Positions 15,330 to 24,243 are shown, counted from the first letter of the stretch. The stretch: 64,000 nucleotides of DNA from a methanogenic archaeon ISO4-H5 (GCA_001560915.1 CP014214.1:1-64000), one strand, 5' to 3'. Notes: generated by a model not told the origin, from the sequence alone. Program-made: numbers and translations.

Positions 15330-16192
15330 TTTCCTCAAAGCCGCTTCCGTTACCCATGGATAAGCTTCCCGTCTATGACAACCACATCCACATGAGCCCC
15401 CACGGACGCAACGTGGATGCTCTCCGGGAGTACGAGCAGGCCGGAGGCACCGGACTGACACTCGTCACACTGCCGTATCCGGAGGTCAGGATCGCGAACG
15501 GGAAGGATTTTGCTAAATCTTACGAAATCACCTTCGACCTGGCCGCGAGGGCCAGGGAGGCTACCGATTTGGAGATTAACATCGCTGTCGGACCGTATCC
15601 CATCCTGCTGATGTCCCTCGCCGAGGAGTTCGGTCTCGAAAAGGCCGAGGAGATGATGATGCAGGGCATGGAGGATGCGGGGAAAGCGGTACAGGAGGGG
15701 AAGGCCGTCGCCATCGGGGAGATCGGCAGGCCCCACTTCGAATGCTCCCCGGAGATATGGGATGTCTCCAACAGGGTCCTGCAGAGAGGTATGGAAATCG
15801 CCAAGGAGAACGATGTGCCAGTAATCATACATTGCGAGTCCGGGACCACCGATACCAACCGCAGTCTCGCAGACATCGCGAGGAAGGCGGGACTCGATCC
15901 AGGCATGGTCATCAAGCACTCCTCACCGCCGTTCGTGACGGAGGAGGAGACCTTCGGTGTGATGCCCTCCATCCCCGCTTCCAAGACCAACATCAAGGAA
16001 GCCCGCGCCAAGGGTTCCGACCGTTTCATGCTGGAGACCGATTACATCGACGAGCCCTCCAAACCTACGGCCATAATGTCGGTCACCACCGTTCCCAACA
16101 AGGTGAAATGGATGCTTGCCTCAGGCATGGCTGACGAGGAACTCATCTGCCGCATCTGTAGGGACATCCCCGACCGTTACTACCACCGCTGA
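15326..16192 (+). CDS. TatD-like metal-dependent hydrolase
   Basis: Amidohydrolase-superfamily TIM-barrel protein of the TatD type; substrate unknown (the family includes DNases). Metal ligands are visible: DNHIH near the N-terminus, GEIGRPHF, VIIHCESG, VIKHSSPPF and LETDYID near the C-terminus. The length of 289 residues fits. The start is uncertain: ATG 15326 overlaps the tnpB stop, while ATG 15356 (MDKLPVYDNHIH) may be the original start if the transposon landed just upstream. It is followed 40 bp later by an MBL-fold gene on the same strand. Confidence 0.85.
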   Translation: MISSKPLPLPMDKLPVYDNHIHMSPHGRNVDALREYEQAGGTGLTLVTLPYPEVRIANGKDFAKSYEITFDLAARAREATDLEINIAVGPYPILLMSLAEEFGLEKAEEMMMQGMEDAGKAVQEGKAVAIGEIGRPHFECSPEIWDVSNRVLQRGMEIAKENDVPVIIHCESGTTDTNRSLADIARKAGLDPGMVIKHSSPPFVTEEETFGVMPSIPASKTNIKEARAKGSDRFMLETDYIDEPSKPTAIMSVTTVPNKVKWMLASGMADEELICRICRDIPDRYYHR

Positions 16193-16231
16193 CTCGTCAG
16201 TCTTTTTGTATTGGGATGGGGATAAGGACAC

Positions 16232-16999
16232 ATGGACGAGGCGAAGATTACCGTGCTTTACGACGAGGGTGCCGTGGAAGGTACTACCTATATCGGAGGC
16301 AAGGGTCTTTCCATGCTTATCGAGGTCGATGGGGAGAGGACTCTTTTCGGAACCGGACTCAGACCCCGTTATCTGTCCAACAATCTGTACGTTGCTGATG
16401 TGAATCCCGACAGCATCACCCGCGTCGTGGTCTCGCACGGCCATCCCGACCATTGGGCGGGCATCACCGGCCTACTCCGTCAGCGCGACGCACCGCTGAA
16501 GCTCTATGCTACTGCCGATGCCTGGGGAGAGAAGAAGTTCCTGGGTGCCACCGGAATCTACATCCCTTCGGAACACAGCGAGAAGGTCCAGAGAGAGGAT
16601 GTGTCCGGCTGGGTGCAGCTCAGCGAGCATCTGTTCATCTCGCAGCCTATGGCGTTCCACTCCGGAAACGGAAATGAGATTTTCATAGTTCTCAAATCGA
16701 GGAACGGACCTGTCCTCATCTCGGGCTGCTGCCACTGCGGTCTCGACCACATCTTCGAGGCGGTGAAGGAGAAGTTCGGAGCATACCCGGTGGCGCTTTT
16801 GGGTGGACTCCATCTTCTCGAGCGTAAGGACAAGCTCGCCGATCTCTACGCACAGTACCTGCAGACCGTCGGTTGCAGGAACCTCTACCTCAACCACTGC
16901 ACGGGCGTCACCGGCATCAACCGTCTGAGGGTCACTCTGGGACTTAAGGGCGTGAACGATTTCTACACCGGACAGTCAATGACCTTCCAAATCTTCTGA
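16232..16999 (+). CDS. MBL-fold metallo-hydrolase, MptA/RFAP-synthase-like group
   Basis: A 255-residue metallo-beta-lactamase-fold protein with the metal motif SHGHPDHWAG (H69, H71, D73, H74), a further ligand region ISGCCHCGLDH and GGLHLL, and NHCTG near the C-terminus. The CCHCG and NHCTG signatures are those of the archaeal group annotated as 7,8-dihydropterin-6-methyl-aminobenzene-phosphate-synthase related. That annotation is weakly supported and the substrate is not known. It sits between the TatD-like gene and htpX, all on the plus strand. Confidence 0.82.
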   Translation: MDEAKITVLYDEGAVEGTTYIGGKGLSMLIEVDGERTLFGTGLRPRYLSNNLYVADVNPDSITRVVVSHGHPDHWAGITGLLRQRDAPLKLYATADAWGEKKFLGATGIYIPSEHSEKVQREDVSGWVQLSEHLFISQPMAFHSGNGNEIFIVLKSRNGPVLISGCCHCGLDHIFEAVKEKFGAYPVALLGGLHLLERKDKLADLYAQYLQTVGCRNLYLNHCTGVTGINRLRVTLGLKGVNDFYTGQSMTFQIF

Positions 17000-17037
17000 C
17001 CCCCCACCTTAAAGTATGTGAAGGAGATTGTGAACGC

Positions 17038-17982
17038 ATGAGACTAGCGTGGCAGATGAGGACATTGGGCGTCTTCACGATCATGACCCTGTTCCTCATG
17101 GGAATCGGTTATCTGGTGGGTTGGTTCTTCAACTATCATTATCTGGGTCTTATCGTAATGCTGGCCATTTCGCTGCTGATAAGCTTCTATTCCTATTGGT
17201 TTTCGAAGTCCAGCGCACTCAGGGCCAACAAGGTCCATCTGGTCAACCAGTACGAGGAGCCGCGTCTCTACGAGACCGTACAGCGTGTGGCCGCGAAGGC
17301 CGGACTGCCCATGCCTGAGGTAGGCGTGAGCGAATACCCCATGCCCAACGCCTTCGCCACCGGCAGGAATCCCCAGAACGCAGCAGTCGTGGCCACCAGG
17401 GGTCTGCTCCAGCTCCTTGATGACGATGAGCTCGAGGGAGTCATCGCCCACGAGATGTCCCACATCAAGAACAGGGACATCCTGGTGATGTCCGTGGCTT
17501 CTACGGTCGCATCTGTCCTCACTTTTGCATCCCGCATGGTGTTCTACACCGCCCTGTTCGGAGGCGGCAGGAGGGACGAGAATAACGGAGTCATGCTGGC
17601 CATCGGATTAGCAATGATGATCTTCGTACCCATCGCAGCACTCATCATGCAGCTGGCCGTTTCCCGTAACCGTGAGTATCTCGCCGACGAGACCGGAGCG
17701 AGGATCACCGGCAGGCCTCTTGCCCTCGCCAATGCCCTCATGAGACTCGAAGGCGGATGTGCCAGACCCAGCAACAACTACAGCGATACCGCCCACGCGG
17801 ACATGTGGATCTCCAACCCTCTCCGCAACGAAGGCATGTTCAGGAACCTGTTCAGCACCCACCCTTCGACCGAGTCCCGTGTAGAGCGTCTCGAGGCCCT
17901 CGCCAGGAAGATGAAGGACAAAGGGGTTCCCGAATACACGCCAGAAGAGGATTCTTCCAGATCAAAACTGAACTTCCAGTGA
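17038..17982 (+). CDS. htpX: HtpX membrane zinc metalloprotease (M48)
   Basis: Membrane protease for damaged or misfolded membrane proteins. The 314-residue product has two N-terminal transmembrane helices (about residues 11-55), the zinc motif HEMSH (H138, E139, H142), two further membrane segments (about 150-215) and the third-ligand region REYLADETGARITG after them. The family's usual length is 280-320. Starts at ATG 17038 after GAAGGAG. Converges with the HPS-RraA gene. Confidence 0.94.
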   Translation: MRLAWQMRTLGVFTIMTLFLMGIGYLVGWFFNYHYLGLIVMLAISLLISFYSYWFSKSSALRANKVHLVNQYEEPRLYETVQRVAAKAGLPMPEVGVSEYPMPNAFATGRNPQNAAVVATRGLLQLLDDDELEGVIAHEMSHIKNRDILVMSVASTVASVLTFASRMVFYTALFGGGRRDENNGVMLAIGLAMMIFVPIAALIMQLAVSRNREYLADETGARITGRPLALANALMRLEGGCARPSNNYSDTAHADMWISNPLRNEGMFRNLFSTHPSTESRVERLEALARKMKDKGVPEYTPEEDSSRSKLNFQ

Positions 17983-18001
17983 CCCTCAAAAACTCCGAGG
18001 G
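17983..18001. terminator. Hairpin between convergent htpX and HPS-RraA genes
   Basis: CCCTC and GAGGG arms around a 9-nt A-rich loop, directly at the htpX stop. Only 35 bp separate the two genes. Confidence 0.4.
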
Positions 18002-18017
18002 CCACTGGAGGGAAACC

Positions 18018-19310
18018 TCATTTGACGGGTTCCCATTTTGCTAATTCGTTTACTTTGGACAGGGTGGAGCCTTTCCTTATCTCCGCCCTGGTGCGGGTCT
18101 CGCGCTCGTGAACGTCGAGTGCCCTGTTGGCCACTTCGACGGCTTCCTCCTTGGGGACCACGATGAGGCCGCTCTCGTCGCCGATAATCCAGTCGCCGGT
18201 GCGTACCCTCTGTCCTCCGATGAGGATCTCCATGCCTATTCCGCCGTAACCCTTTGCCTCTCCTGCGCAGGGGACAGCGGTCCTGGCGAAGGCCGGGAAG
18301 TCGAGGTCTATGATATCGTCGATATCCCTGATGGCGCCTTCGATGACCACTCCTTTCACGCCGTTGTTCATTGCGGAATTGGAGGCGAGCTCACCCCATA
18401 CCGCGATGGGTGCGCCGCCCACGTCTATGACAATAATATCGCCGGGTTTGGCCAGGTCGATGGCCTCAACAGGCTTGGCCCAGTCTCCGTTGCAGGTCTG
18501 CACGGTGAGGGCACGGCCGACCATCCTGGTCCCGTGCTTGATGTAGGGGTGGAGTCCGAAAATGACGCCCTGTTTGTGGAACGCATCGGAGATGTTGCAG
18601 GTGGATACTTTTGAGAACGCTTCGAAAAGATCATCCTCTGTGTACTTCTTGGCGATGGTCTGATCGACTTTCAGACCTTTCATGGCCTTCTTGATGTCTG
18701 CCGCTGCCTTGCGGATGTCGTCGGTCTTGGTGATGCCGCCTCCGACGATGATGTCGTAAGCTCCGGCCTCGACGTAATCCTTCACGGTCTCGGAGGTGAT
18801 TCCTCCCGCCACTGCGACGGGAACGGAGACCTCGGCGACAATCTTCCTGAGGATCTCCACCGGTGCATCCTCTCCCCTCATCTGGGAATCGATTCCCATG
18901 TGGAGGCAGATGTATGCCACACCGAGTTTTTCGATTTCTTTGGCGCGTTTGACCTTGTCTGGCACATTGATCATGTCCACCATGATCTCGGCACCGTACT
19001 TCCTTCCGCAGAGCACTGCCTCGGAGATGGTTGCATCGTCGGCGAGACCGAGCACAGTGACGATGTCCGCTCCGGCCTTGGCCATGATCTCCACCTCGAA
19101 AGCACCGGTATCCATGGTCTTGGTGTCAGCGATGATCTTGTGTCCGGGGAAGGCCTTCTTGACGGTGCGCACCGCTTCCGCTCCTTCGCTCTTGATGAGG
19201 GGCGTACCGACCTCCACCCAGTCAGCGCCGCCCTCGACCGCTTCGGTCGCAATGCCGATGCTGCGTTTGAGCTGCATCATATCGAGTGCGACTTGCAAAA
19301 CAGGTTCCAT
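18018..19310 (-). CDS. 3-Hexulose-6-phosphate synthase / RraA-like fusion
   Basis: Bifunctional protein of 430 residues. Residues 1 to about 205 are a hexulose-6-phosphate synthase (OMPDC superfamily): LQVALDMM, ADTKTMDTG, and AVAGGIT plus IIVGGGIT phosphate-binding loops. Residues about 215-400 are an RraA-like domain with the EGAIRDIDDI motif. HPS couples formaldehyde with ribulose 5-phosphate; archaea use it in reverse to make ribulose 5-phosphate. The fusion is known in other archaea. The RraA domain keeps the Arg-Asp pair used by HMG/CHA-type aldolases, so it may be an enzyme rather than an RNase regulator (inference). I start at MEPVLQVALD; 26 further in-frame codons upstream look non-coding. 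Confidence 0.9.
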   Translation of the reverse strand: MEPVLQVALDMMQLKRSIGIATEAVEGGADWVEVGTPLIKSEGAEAVRTVKKAFPGHKIIADTKTMDTGAFEVEIMAKAGADIVTVLGLADDATISEAVLCGRKYGAEIMVDMINVPDKVKRAKEIEKLGVAYICLHMGIDSQMRGEDAPVEILRKIVAEVSVPVAVAGGITSETVKDYVEAGAYDIIVGGGITKTDDIRKAAADIKKAMKGLKVDQTIAKKYTEDDLFEAFSKVSTCNISDAFHKQGVIFGLHPYIKHGTRMVGRALTVQTCNGDWAKPVEAIDLAKPGDIIVIDVGGAPIAVWGELASNSAMNNGVKGVVIEGAIRDIDDIIDLDFPAFARTAVPCAGEAKGYGGIGMEILIGGQRVRTGDWIIGDESGLIVVPKEEAVEVANRALDVHERETRTRAEIRKGSTLSKVNELAKWEPVK

Positions 19311-19507
19311 GCTGCGGTGAGTTCGTTCTGCAGTATTATGTCTTTCCATGTACCTGGAAGAAAGAATACTGCTCAGCTCGCCCGTCACTCATCAATGATC
19401 AGCTCGATAAAACGATCATCATCGCAGCGCTTCCCCATGGGCCTGATGTGATATATCGGTATCCCAACATTTATGACGTACAACCCCATGGTTGCCGTAT
19501 GGCCCTG

Positions 19508-19987
19508 ATGAAGAAAGAGAAGAACGTGAGGAAGATGCGCGTCCTTTTTGTGGACAGCAAGAACAACCTCTCGTCCCAGCTTGCTGAGTACTTCGTGAAC
19601 GAACTCTATCCCACCAAGTACGAGGCGTACAGCGCAGGGCCCGAGCACGACATCATCGACTGCGATCTTCTGTCGGTGATGTATCAGCGCGGAATCGATC
19701 TCAGGAGCATGGTCTCCAAGGACTTCCAGGACACCAAGCGCCTCCCCGAGGATGCTCAGTTCGATATCATCGTCTGGACCGAGAAGGAGGTCTTCGACGA
19801 GCTGCACGAGCAGTCCCCCTGGGCCGGTAAGCAGATCCTTGCGGACATGGGCAAACGCAGCGAGTTCACCGCCACCGACGACTTCGAGCTGGCACAGTGC
19901 CTCAACGACCTCGCCGACAAGGTCTGCGCATGGGTCAAGGAGAACATGGCCGACCCCGAGAAACTCAGGTCTCTGGTATCCGCATGA
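19508..19987 (+). CDS. Degenerate low-molecular-weight phosphatase-like protein
   Basis: About 160 residues with the fold signature of LMW protein tyrosine phosphatases/arsenate reductases (VLFVDSKNNLSSQLAEYF, then EAYSAGPEH). The catalytic loop C-x(5)-R-S has become D-SKNNL-S-S: both the nucleophilic Cys and the Arg are missing, and the later Asp-Pro acid loop is replaced by ILADMGK. It is therefore probably not a phosphatase; a binding or regulatory role is my inference. Starts at 19499, 19508 or 19535 (MRVLFVD) are all possible. Its stop overlaps the tsr3 start (ATGA), so the two are translationally coupled. Confidence 0.8.
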   Translation: MKKEKNVRKMRVLFVDSKNNLSSQLAEYFVNELYPTKYEAYSAGPEHDIIDCDLLSVMYQRGIDLRSMVSKDFQDTKRLPEDAQFDIIVWTEKEVFDELHEQSPWAGKQILADMGKRSEFTATDDFELAQCLNDLADKVCAWVKENMADPEKLRSLVSA

Positions 19988-20529
19988 TTCCCATCCTGGT
20001 TTACGACAAGGACCAATGCGACCCCAAGAAATGCACCGCCAAGCGCATGGAGAAGTTCGGTCTCGCCAAGGAGGTTCCCCTCAACAGGATCCCCCCGGGA
20101 TGCATAGTGCTCTCTCCTTTCGGGAAGGAAACGCTGAGTCCTGCAGATCTGAAGTATGCGCACAGAGGCATAGTTGTATTGGATCTCACGTGGACACACA
20201 TCGATGAGATCCCCCACATCCGGGGCGAGAAGGCCCGCAAGTTACCCTATTTCGTCGCTTCCAATCCTGTCAACTGGGGGAAACCCTGGAGACTCAACAG
20301 TGCCGAGGCGGTGTTCGCTTCCTTGCTCATCCTGGGCCAGGACGAGCAGGCCGATCTTTTCAGGCCCCGTTTTAACTGGGCGCCGGAGTTCGAGAGGATA
20401 AACGCAGAGGTCCTTGAGATGTACCGTTCCGCCAAGGACAGCGCCGACATCGAGCGTCTTCAGAACGAATACATCGAAGCTATCACGGCTCTACGCGAAA
20501 AGGAGGACTCATCCCTTCGGGATGAGTGA
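19984..20529 (+). CDS. tsr3: Tsr3 rRNA aminocarboxypropyltransferase
   Basis: SAM-dependent enzyme of the SPOUT-like Tsr3 (DUF367) family that transfers a 3-amino-3-carboxypropyl group to the small-subunit rRNA decoding-site pseudouridine. The 181-residue product has VYDKDQCDPKKCTAKRME at the N-terminus, VLDLTWTH in the middle and LPYFVASNPVNWGKPWRL, all family hallmarks. It overlaps the preceding phosphatase-like gene by 4 bp. Confidence 0.93.
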   Translation: MIPILVYDKDQCDPKKCTAKRMEKFGLAKEVPLNRIPPGCIVLSPFGKETLSPADLKYAHRGIVVLDLTWTHIDEIPHIRGEKARKLPYFVASNPVNWGKPWRLNSAEAVFASLLILGQDEQADLFRPRFNWAPEFERINAEVLEMYRSAKDSADIERLQNEYIEAITALREKEDSSLRDE

Positions 20530-20568
20530 ATACCTTTATTTCGGATGGCCGTATGTATTGAGTTCGCT

Positions 20569-20799
20569 ATGTCGGACGACCTTTTGAAGATGATATGGGA
20601 AGCCTTCGGCGACGACCGCCTTACCACGGCGGAGGCTGCCGAGAGGCTCGAGGAGGCCTTCAAATACAGGTGTCCCGACGACCTCGCCAAGACCCTCAAC
20701 AAGTACAAGAAGGAGGGTCTGGTGAAGGGAAGGATATCCTTCGAAGATGGCGGATGGATCTGGTGGGTGGACGAAGAGTGCCGCTCCAAAGGGGTTTGA
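20569..20799 (+). CDS. Small winged-helix-like protein upstream of mcm
   Basis: Not a named family to me. The 76-residue product begins MSDDLLKMIWEAFGDD, continues with a helix-turn-helix-like segment (LTTAEAAERL, then DLAKTLNKYKKEGLVKGRI) and closes with a wing-like GGWIWWVDEE. This reads as a minimal winged helix. It lies 5 bp upstream of mcm on the same strand, so it is likely co-expressed with the replicative helicase. An in-frame ATG eight codons upstream (20545) is less likely because it falls in the short inter-operon gap. Confidence 0.65.
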   Translation: MSDDLLKMIWEAFGDDRLTTAEAAERLEEAFKYRCPDDLAKTLNKYKKEGLVKGRISFEDGGWIWWVDEECRSKGV

Positions 20800-20804
20800 T
20801 ACGG

Positions 20805-22898
20805 ATGATGCAGTTTGACGAGAATGATGTTACCGAGGTCTGGAACGAGGTCCTGGCCAAGGATGAGTACCGCAGGATGATACAGGAGATAGCTGACACC
20901 TTCCCCGTGATGAGGAGTGTGAACGTCAAGTACAACGACATCGACCTCATCAACACCGATATCGCGACATTCATCCTGGAGGAGCCCGACAAATGTCTGG
21001 AATGGGGAGTGAAGGTCATCCAGGCCGCCATGCCGTCAAGCTGGGATCCCAAGAACCTCATCCATCTCAGAATCATCAACCTCCCCCACGATATGAAGGT
21101 CGACGTCCGCAAACTAAGGGAGAACCATCTGGGCAAACTCGTCGCCATCGAAGGTCTCGCCAAGAAAGTCTCGTCCGTCAAACCCCGTATGACCCTCGCC
21201 AGATTCGTATGTTCCCGCTGCGGTGCCGAGGTATGGGAAACACAGTCCGGAATGTTCCTCCGCGAACCTCTGGCGTGTCCCAACCCCAACGGTACCTGTA
21301 ACAAACAGGGGAACCGCTTCATCCTCGATAACAAGAGGTGCAAATTCATCGATACCCAGAAGATCGAGATTCAGGAGAATCCCGAGGGACTCCGCGGAGG
21401 AGCCCAGCCCGAGAAGATCTCAGGTTATGTGGAAGACGACATCGCCGGTCTCCTGACAGCCGGAAACAGGATTACCCTCAACGGTATCGTCAGACCGGTC
21501 GAGAAGCAGGAACGCGACAAATCCACAATCTTCGAAATCTATCTCGATGTGCTCTCGGTGGAGTTCCAGCAGCACGAATACGATGAGATCAACATCACCG
21601 ATAAGGACGAAGAGGCAATCAAGGAGATGTCGAAGGACCCCCTGCTCTTCGAGCACATCGTGGCCTCCATCGCACCCACCATCTATGGAATGACTGAGGT
21701 CAAGCAGGCCATCGCTCTGCAGCTCTTCGGAGGATGCCACAAGGTCTACGACGACGGTTCCACCACCAGGGGAGACACCCACATCCTGCTCGTCGGAGAC
21801 CCCGGTGTGGCAAAGTCCCAGATCCTGCGTTACATGAGTAATCTCGCTCCCAGGGGAATCTTCGCTTCCGGTAAATCCGCATCCGCGGCAGGACTGACCG
21901 CAGCCGCCGTGAAGGATGATTTCGGAGGCGACGGATACACCCTCGAGGCAGGAGCCCTGGTCCTGGCGGACAAAGGTCTCGCCTGTATCGACGAGTTAGA
22001 TAAGATGTCCGAGCAGGACAGGTCATCTCTCCACGAGGCCATGGAATCGCAGAAGATCTCCGTCGCCAAAGCGGGAATCACCGCCACCCTGCAGTGCAGG
22101 TGCTCCATGCTGGCGGCTGCCAACCCCAAGGAGGGTAGGTTCAATAAGGAGGCGGACACATTGGCCTCGCAGATTGACCTGCCTCCTGCGCTGATCTCCC
22201 GTTTCGATCTGATCTTCGCACTCACCGACACGCCCAACGAGAGGCATGATCGTGAAATCACACAGTTCATTCTCAATGTCCATCGCCGCGGACAGGCACT
22301 CCAGCACGGCGATAATGAGAAGATTGAAGGCATCGACCTCAAGAAGATCAAGGAACAGTCCTCCAATGTGAAACCCTACTACAAGCAGGAGGACCTCAGG
22401 AAATACGTAGCGTATTCCAAGCGTCTTACCCCCGTCATGACCGAGAAGGCCCTCAAGATGATCGAGGACGCCTTCATGCAGATCAGGATGGATGGTATGA
22501 AGCACAACACGATCTCCATCACCGCCAGGCAACTGGAGGCTTATGTGCGTCTCTCTGAGGCTTCCGCCAAGATGAGGCTGAGTCCCCGTGTGGAAGAGGT
22601 CGATGCGGAGCGTGCCATCAAGCTCATTTACTACTATCTCAGCAAACTCGCACCCAATGACGGCGGAAGCTTTGACATGGACCGTGTGATATCCACCAGT
22701 TCCAACAAGAGCCGCAACGTGATGAAGGTCATCCAGGGAATCATCAGTACCCAACCCAACGGAATGACCATCAAAGAGATCAAGATGACCGCTGAAAGCG
22801 AAGGCATTTCGGCAGAAGAGGTCAACACCGCCATGGAGAAACTGAACAACAGCGGATCGGTTTACCGTGATAGCAACGGTGCCTACAAGATGGTGTGA
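20805..22898 (+). CDS. mcm: Replicative helicase MCM
   Basis: Homohexameric replicative DNA helicase. The 697-residue product has an N-terminal OB/zinc domain (CSRCGAEVWE then CPNPNGTCNKQ), Walker A GDPGVAKSQ (about 331-339), Walker B ACIDELDKM, the arginine finger SRFDLIF and a C-terminal winged helix (last ~80 residues). The length is typical of archaeal MCM. ATG 20805 follows the small winged-helix gene by 5 bp; ATG 20808 is equivalent. It is followed by a DUF424 gene with a 2-bp gap and then nmd3, forming one operon. Confidence 0.97.
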   Translation: MMQFDENDVTEVWNEVLAKDEYRRMIQEIADTFPVMRSVNVKYNDIDLINTDIATFILEEPDKCLEWGVKVIQAAMPSSWDPKNLIHLRIINLPHDMKVDVRKLRENHLGKLVAIEGLAKKVSSVKPRMTLARFVCSRCGAEVWETQSGMFLREPLACPNPNGTCNKQGNRFILDNKRCKFIDTQKIEIQENPEGLRGGAQPEKISGYVEDDIAGLLTAGNRITLNGIVRPVEKQERDKSTIFEIYLDVLSVEFQQHEYDEINITDKDEEAIKEMSKDPLLFEHIVASIAPTIYGMTEVKQAIALQLFGGCHKVYDDGSTTRGDTHILLVGDPGVAKSQILRYMSNLAPRGIFASGKSASAAGLTAAAVKDDFGGDGYTLEAGALVLADKGLACIDELDKMSEQDRSSLHEAMESQKISVAKAGITATLQCRCSMLAAANPKEGRFNKEADTLASQIDLPPALISRFDLIFALTDTPNERHDREITQFILNVHRRGQALQHGDNEKIEGIDLKKIKEQSSNVKPYYKQEDLRKYVAYSKRLTPVMTEKALKMIEDAFMQIRMDGMKHNTISITARQLEAYVRLSEASAKMRLSPRVEEVDAERAIKLIYYYLSKLAPNDGGSFDMDRVISTSSNKSRNVMKVIQGIISTQPNGMTIKEIKMTAESEGISAEEVNTAMEKLNNSGSVYRDSNGAYKMV

Positions 22899-22900
22899 TC

Positions 22901-23203
22901 ATGTCCGAAAAGTTCTATTTCAAAGTGCACAAGCACCCCACCGAGACCGTCGTCGCCATCTGCGACGAGGAGATACTCGGTCAGACCTTCAAAGGGGACG
23001 GGATGACTTTCAACGTCACCGAACCCTTCTACAAAGGCGTGCTGGCGGATGAGCAGTTCATCCTGGATAACATCGGTCAGTTCACCATCCTGAACATCGT
23101 GGGCAACCGTATCGTAGAACTCGCTCTCCGCGAGGGATTCATCAGCGGTGCCCGTATCCTCACCATCGGTGAGGTGAAGCACGCCCAGGCGGTGAGGATG
23201 TGA
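22901..23203 (+). CDS. DUF424 family protein
   Basis: A 100-residue archaeal protein of the DUF424 family (MSEKFYFKVHKHPTETVVAI, then CDEEILGQTF, DNIGQFTILNIVGNRIVELA). Its function is not established. It is tightly packed: 2 bp after mcm, and its stop overlaps the nmd3 GTG start (GTGA). The pairing with nmd3 suggests a link to ribosomes or translation. Confidence 0.85.
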   Translation: MSEKFYFKVHKHPTETVVAICDEEILGQTFKGDGMTFNVTEPFYKGVLADEQFILDNIGQFTILNIVGNRIVELALREGFISGARILTIGEVKHAQAVRM

Positions 23204-24234
23204 ACGGTTTCTGCGTCGAGTGCGGCATCCCCGCTGAGCATACCGTCAACGGTCTCTGCATGACTTGTTTCCTCAAGGACCGCATGCTCGTATCCCTCCC
23301 AGATCATGTCGATTTATTCGTTTGCACCAGCTGCGGGCAGTTCCTTTGGAGGGGAGAGTATCAGTCAATGGCGCCCGAGAAGGCAATCTCCCTCTCGGCC
23401 AAGTTCGCTCTCAACATTATCAAGGAAGCAAAGCTGATCAGCAGCACTTCCACCATCGTTCCCCGCGACAATTACAACTTCGCGGTCACGGTGAACTGCA
23501 AACTCGCCATCGCGGACTTTGAGGCAGATGCATCCGCATCCACAATCGTCCGTGTGAAGAACACCGTCTGCAAGATATGCTCCCGCAGGACCGGTAACTA
23601 TTACGAGGCGATCCTGCAGATCCGTACTTCCGAGAAGACACTGTCCCAGGATATGCAGGACGAGGTCCTGGAGAAGGTCGAACGTTTCGTCGACGATGCC
23701 GCCACGACCAACCCCAACGCATTCATCACTAAGATGGAGATCGTCCCCGGCGGGGTCGATGTCTATCTTTCCATGATCGCCCTCGGCAGGGAGCTTACCA
23801 AGGAGCTCGGAGACATCTACTGCGCCGAGACCGACGAGTCCTCCAAGCTGGTGGGACAGACCCGTGACGGACAGGATATGTACCGTGTATCCTACCTGGT
23901 CCGTCTTCCCGAGTTCCACCTCGGTGATGTGGTCCGTTACGGTAAGAAATACTACCTTCTCACCCGTGTCTCCAATTCCGGCGGCAAGATCAAGTCGCTC
24001 ACCAATTTCGCTGATATGACCGTCAGACGCCCCAACATGCCCGAACTCAAGGTCTACGCCAAGGCCACCGAGCTGGAGACCGCTGACGTCATCTCCCAAT
24101 CATCCGGCGAGATCCAGGTCATGGATCCCACCAACTACTCCGTCAAGGATATCCTGGTCCCCCGCGACGCCGTCATCGGCGATTCCGTCAAGGTGGTCAG
24201 GATCGACGGGATTCTCTACTATGTGCCTCAGTGA
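23200..24234 (+). CDS. nmd3: NMD3-related ribosome-associated protein
   Basis: Archaeal homologue of the eukaryotic 60S export adaptor NMD3, thought to act on the large subunit. The 344-residue product has the multi-zinc N-terminus CVECGIP...CMTC, CTSCGQ and CKICSRR, followed by the eIF5A/SH3-like domains near DVVRYGKKYYL and a C-terminal OB-like segment. It starts with GTG overlapping the DUF424 stop. Confidence 0.93.
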   Translation: MNGFCVECGIPAEHTVNGLCMTCFLKDRMLVSLPDHVDLFVCTSCGQFLWRGEYQSMAPEKAISLSAKFALNIIKEAKLISSTSTIVPRDNYNFAVTVNCKLAIADFEADASASTIVRVKNTVCKICSRRTGNYYEAILQIRTSEKTLSQDMQDEVLEKVERFVDDAATTNPNAFITKMEIVPGGVDVYLSMIALGRELTKELGDIYCAETDESSKLVGQTRDGQDMYRVSYLVRLPEFHLGDVVRYGKKYYLLTRVSNSGGKIKSLTNFADMTVRRPNMPELKVYAKATELETADVISQSSGEIQVMDPTNYSVKDILVPRDAVIGDSVKVVRIDGILYYVPQ

Positions 24235-24243
24235 GGAATGAAT

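Larger units (their letters stand above)
14083..15330 (+). mobile_element. IS200/IS605-family element with tnpB only
   Basis: A single tnpB gene lies between two unrelated housekeeping-type genes, with a bulged hairpin on its left. No tnpA (Y1 transposase) is present, so the copy would depend on a transposase supplied in trans or is fixed. The ends are approximate: the left is set at the hairpin and the right at the tnpB stop. No target duplication is expected for this family. Confidence 0.6.
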
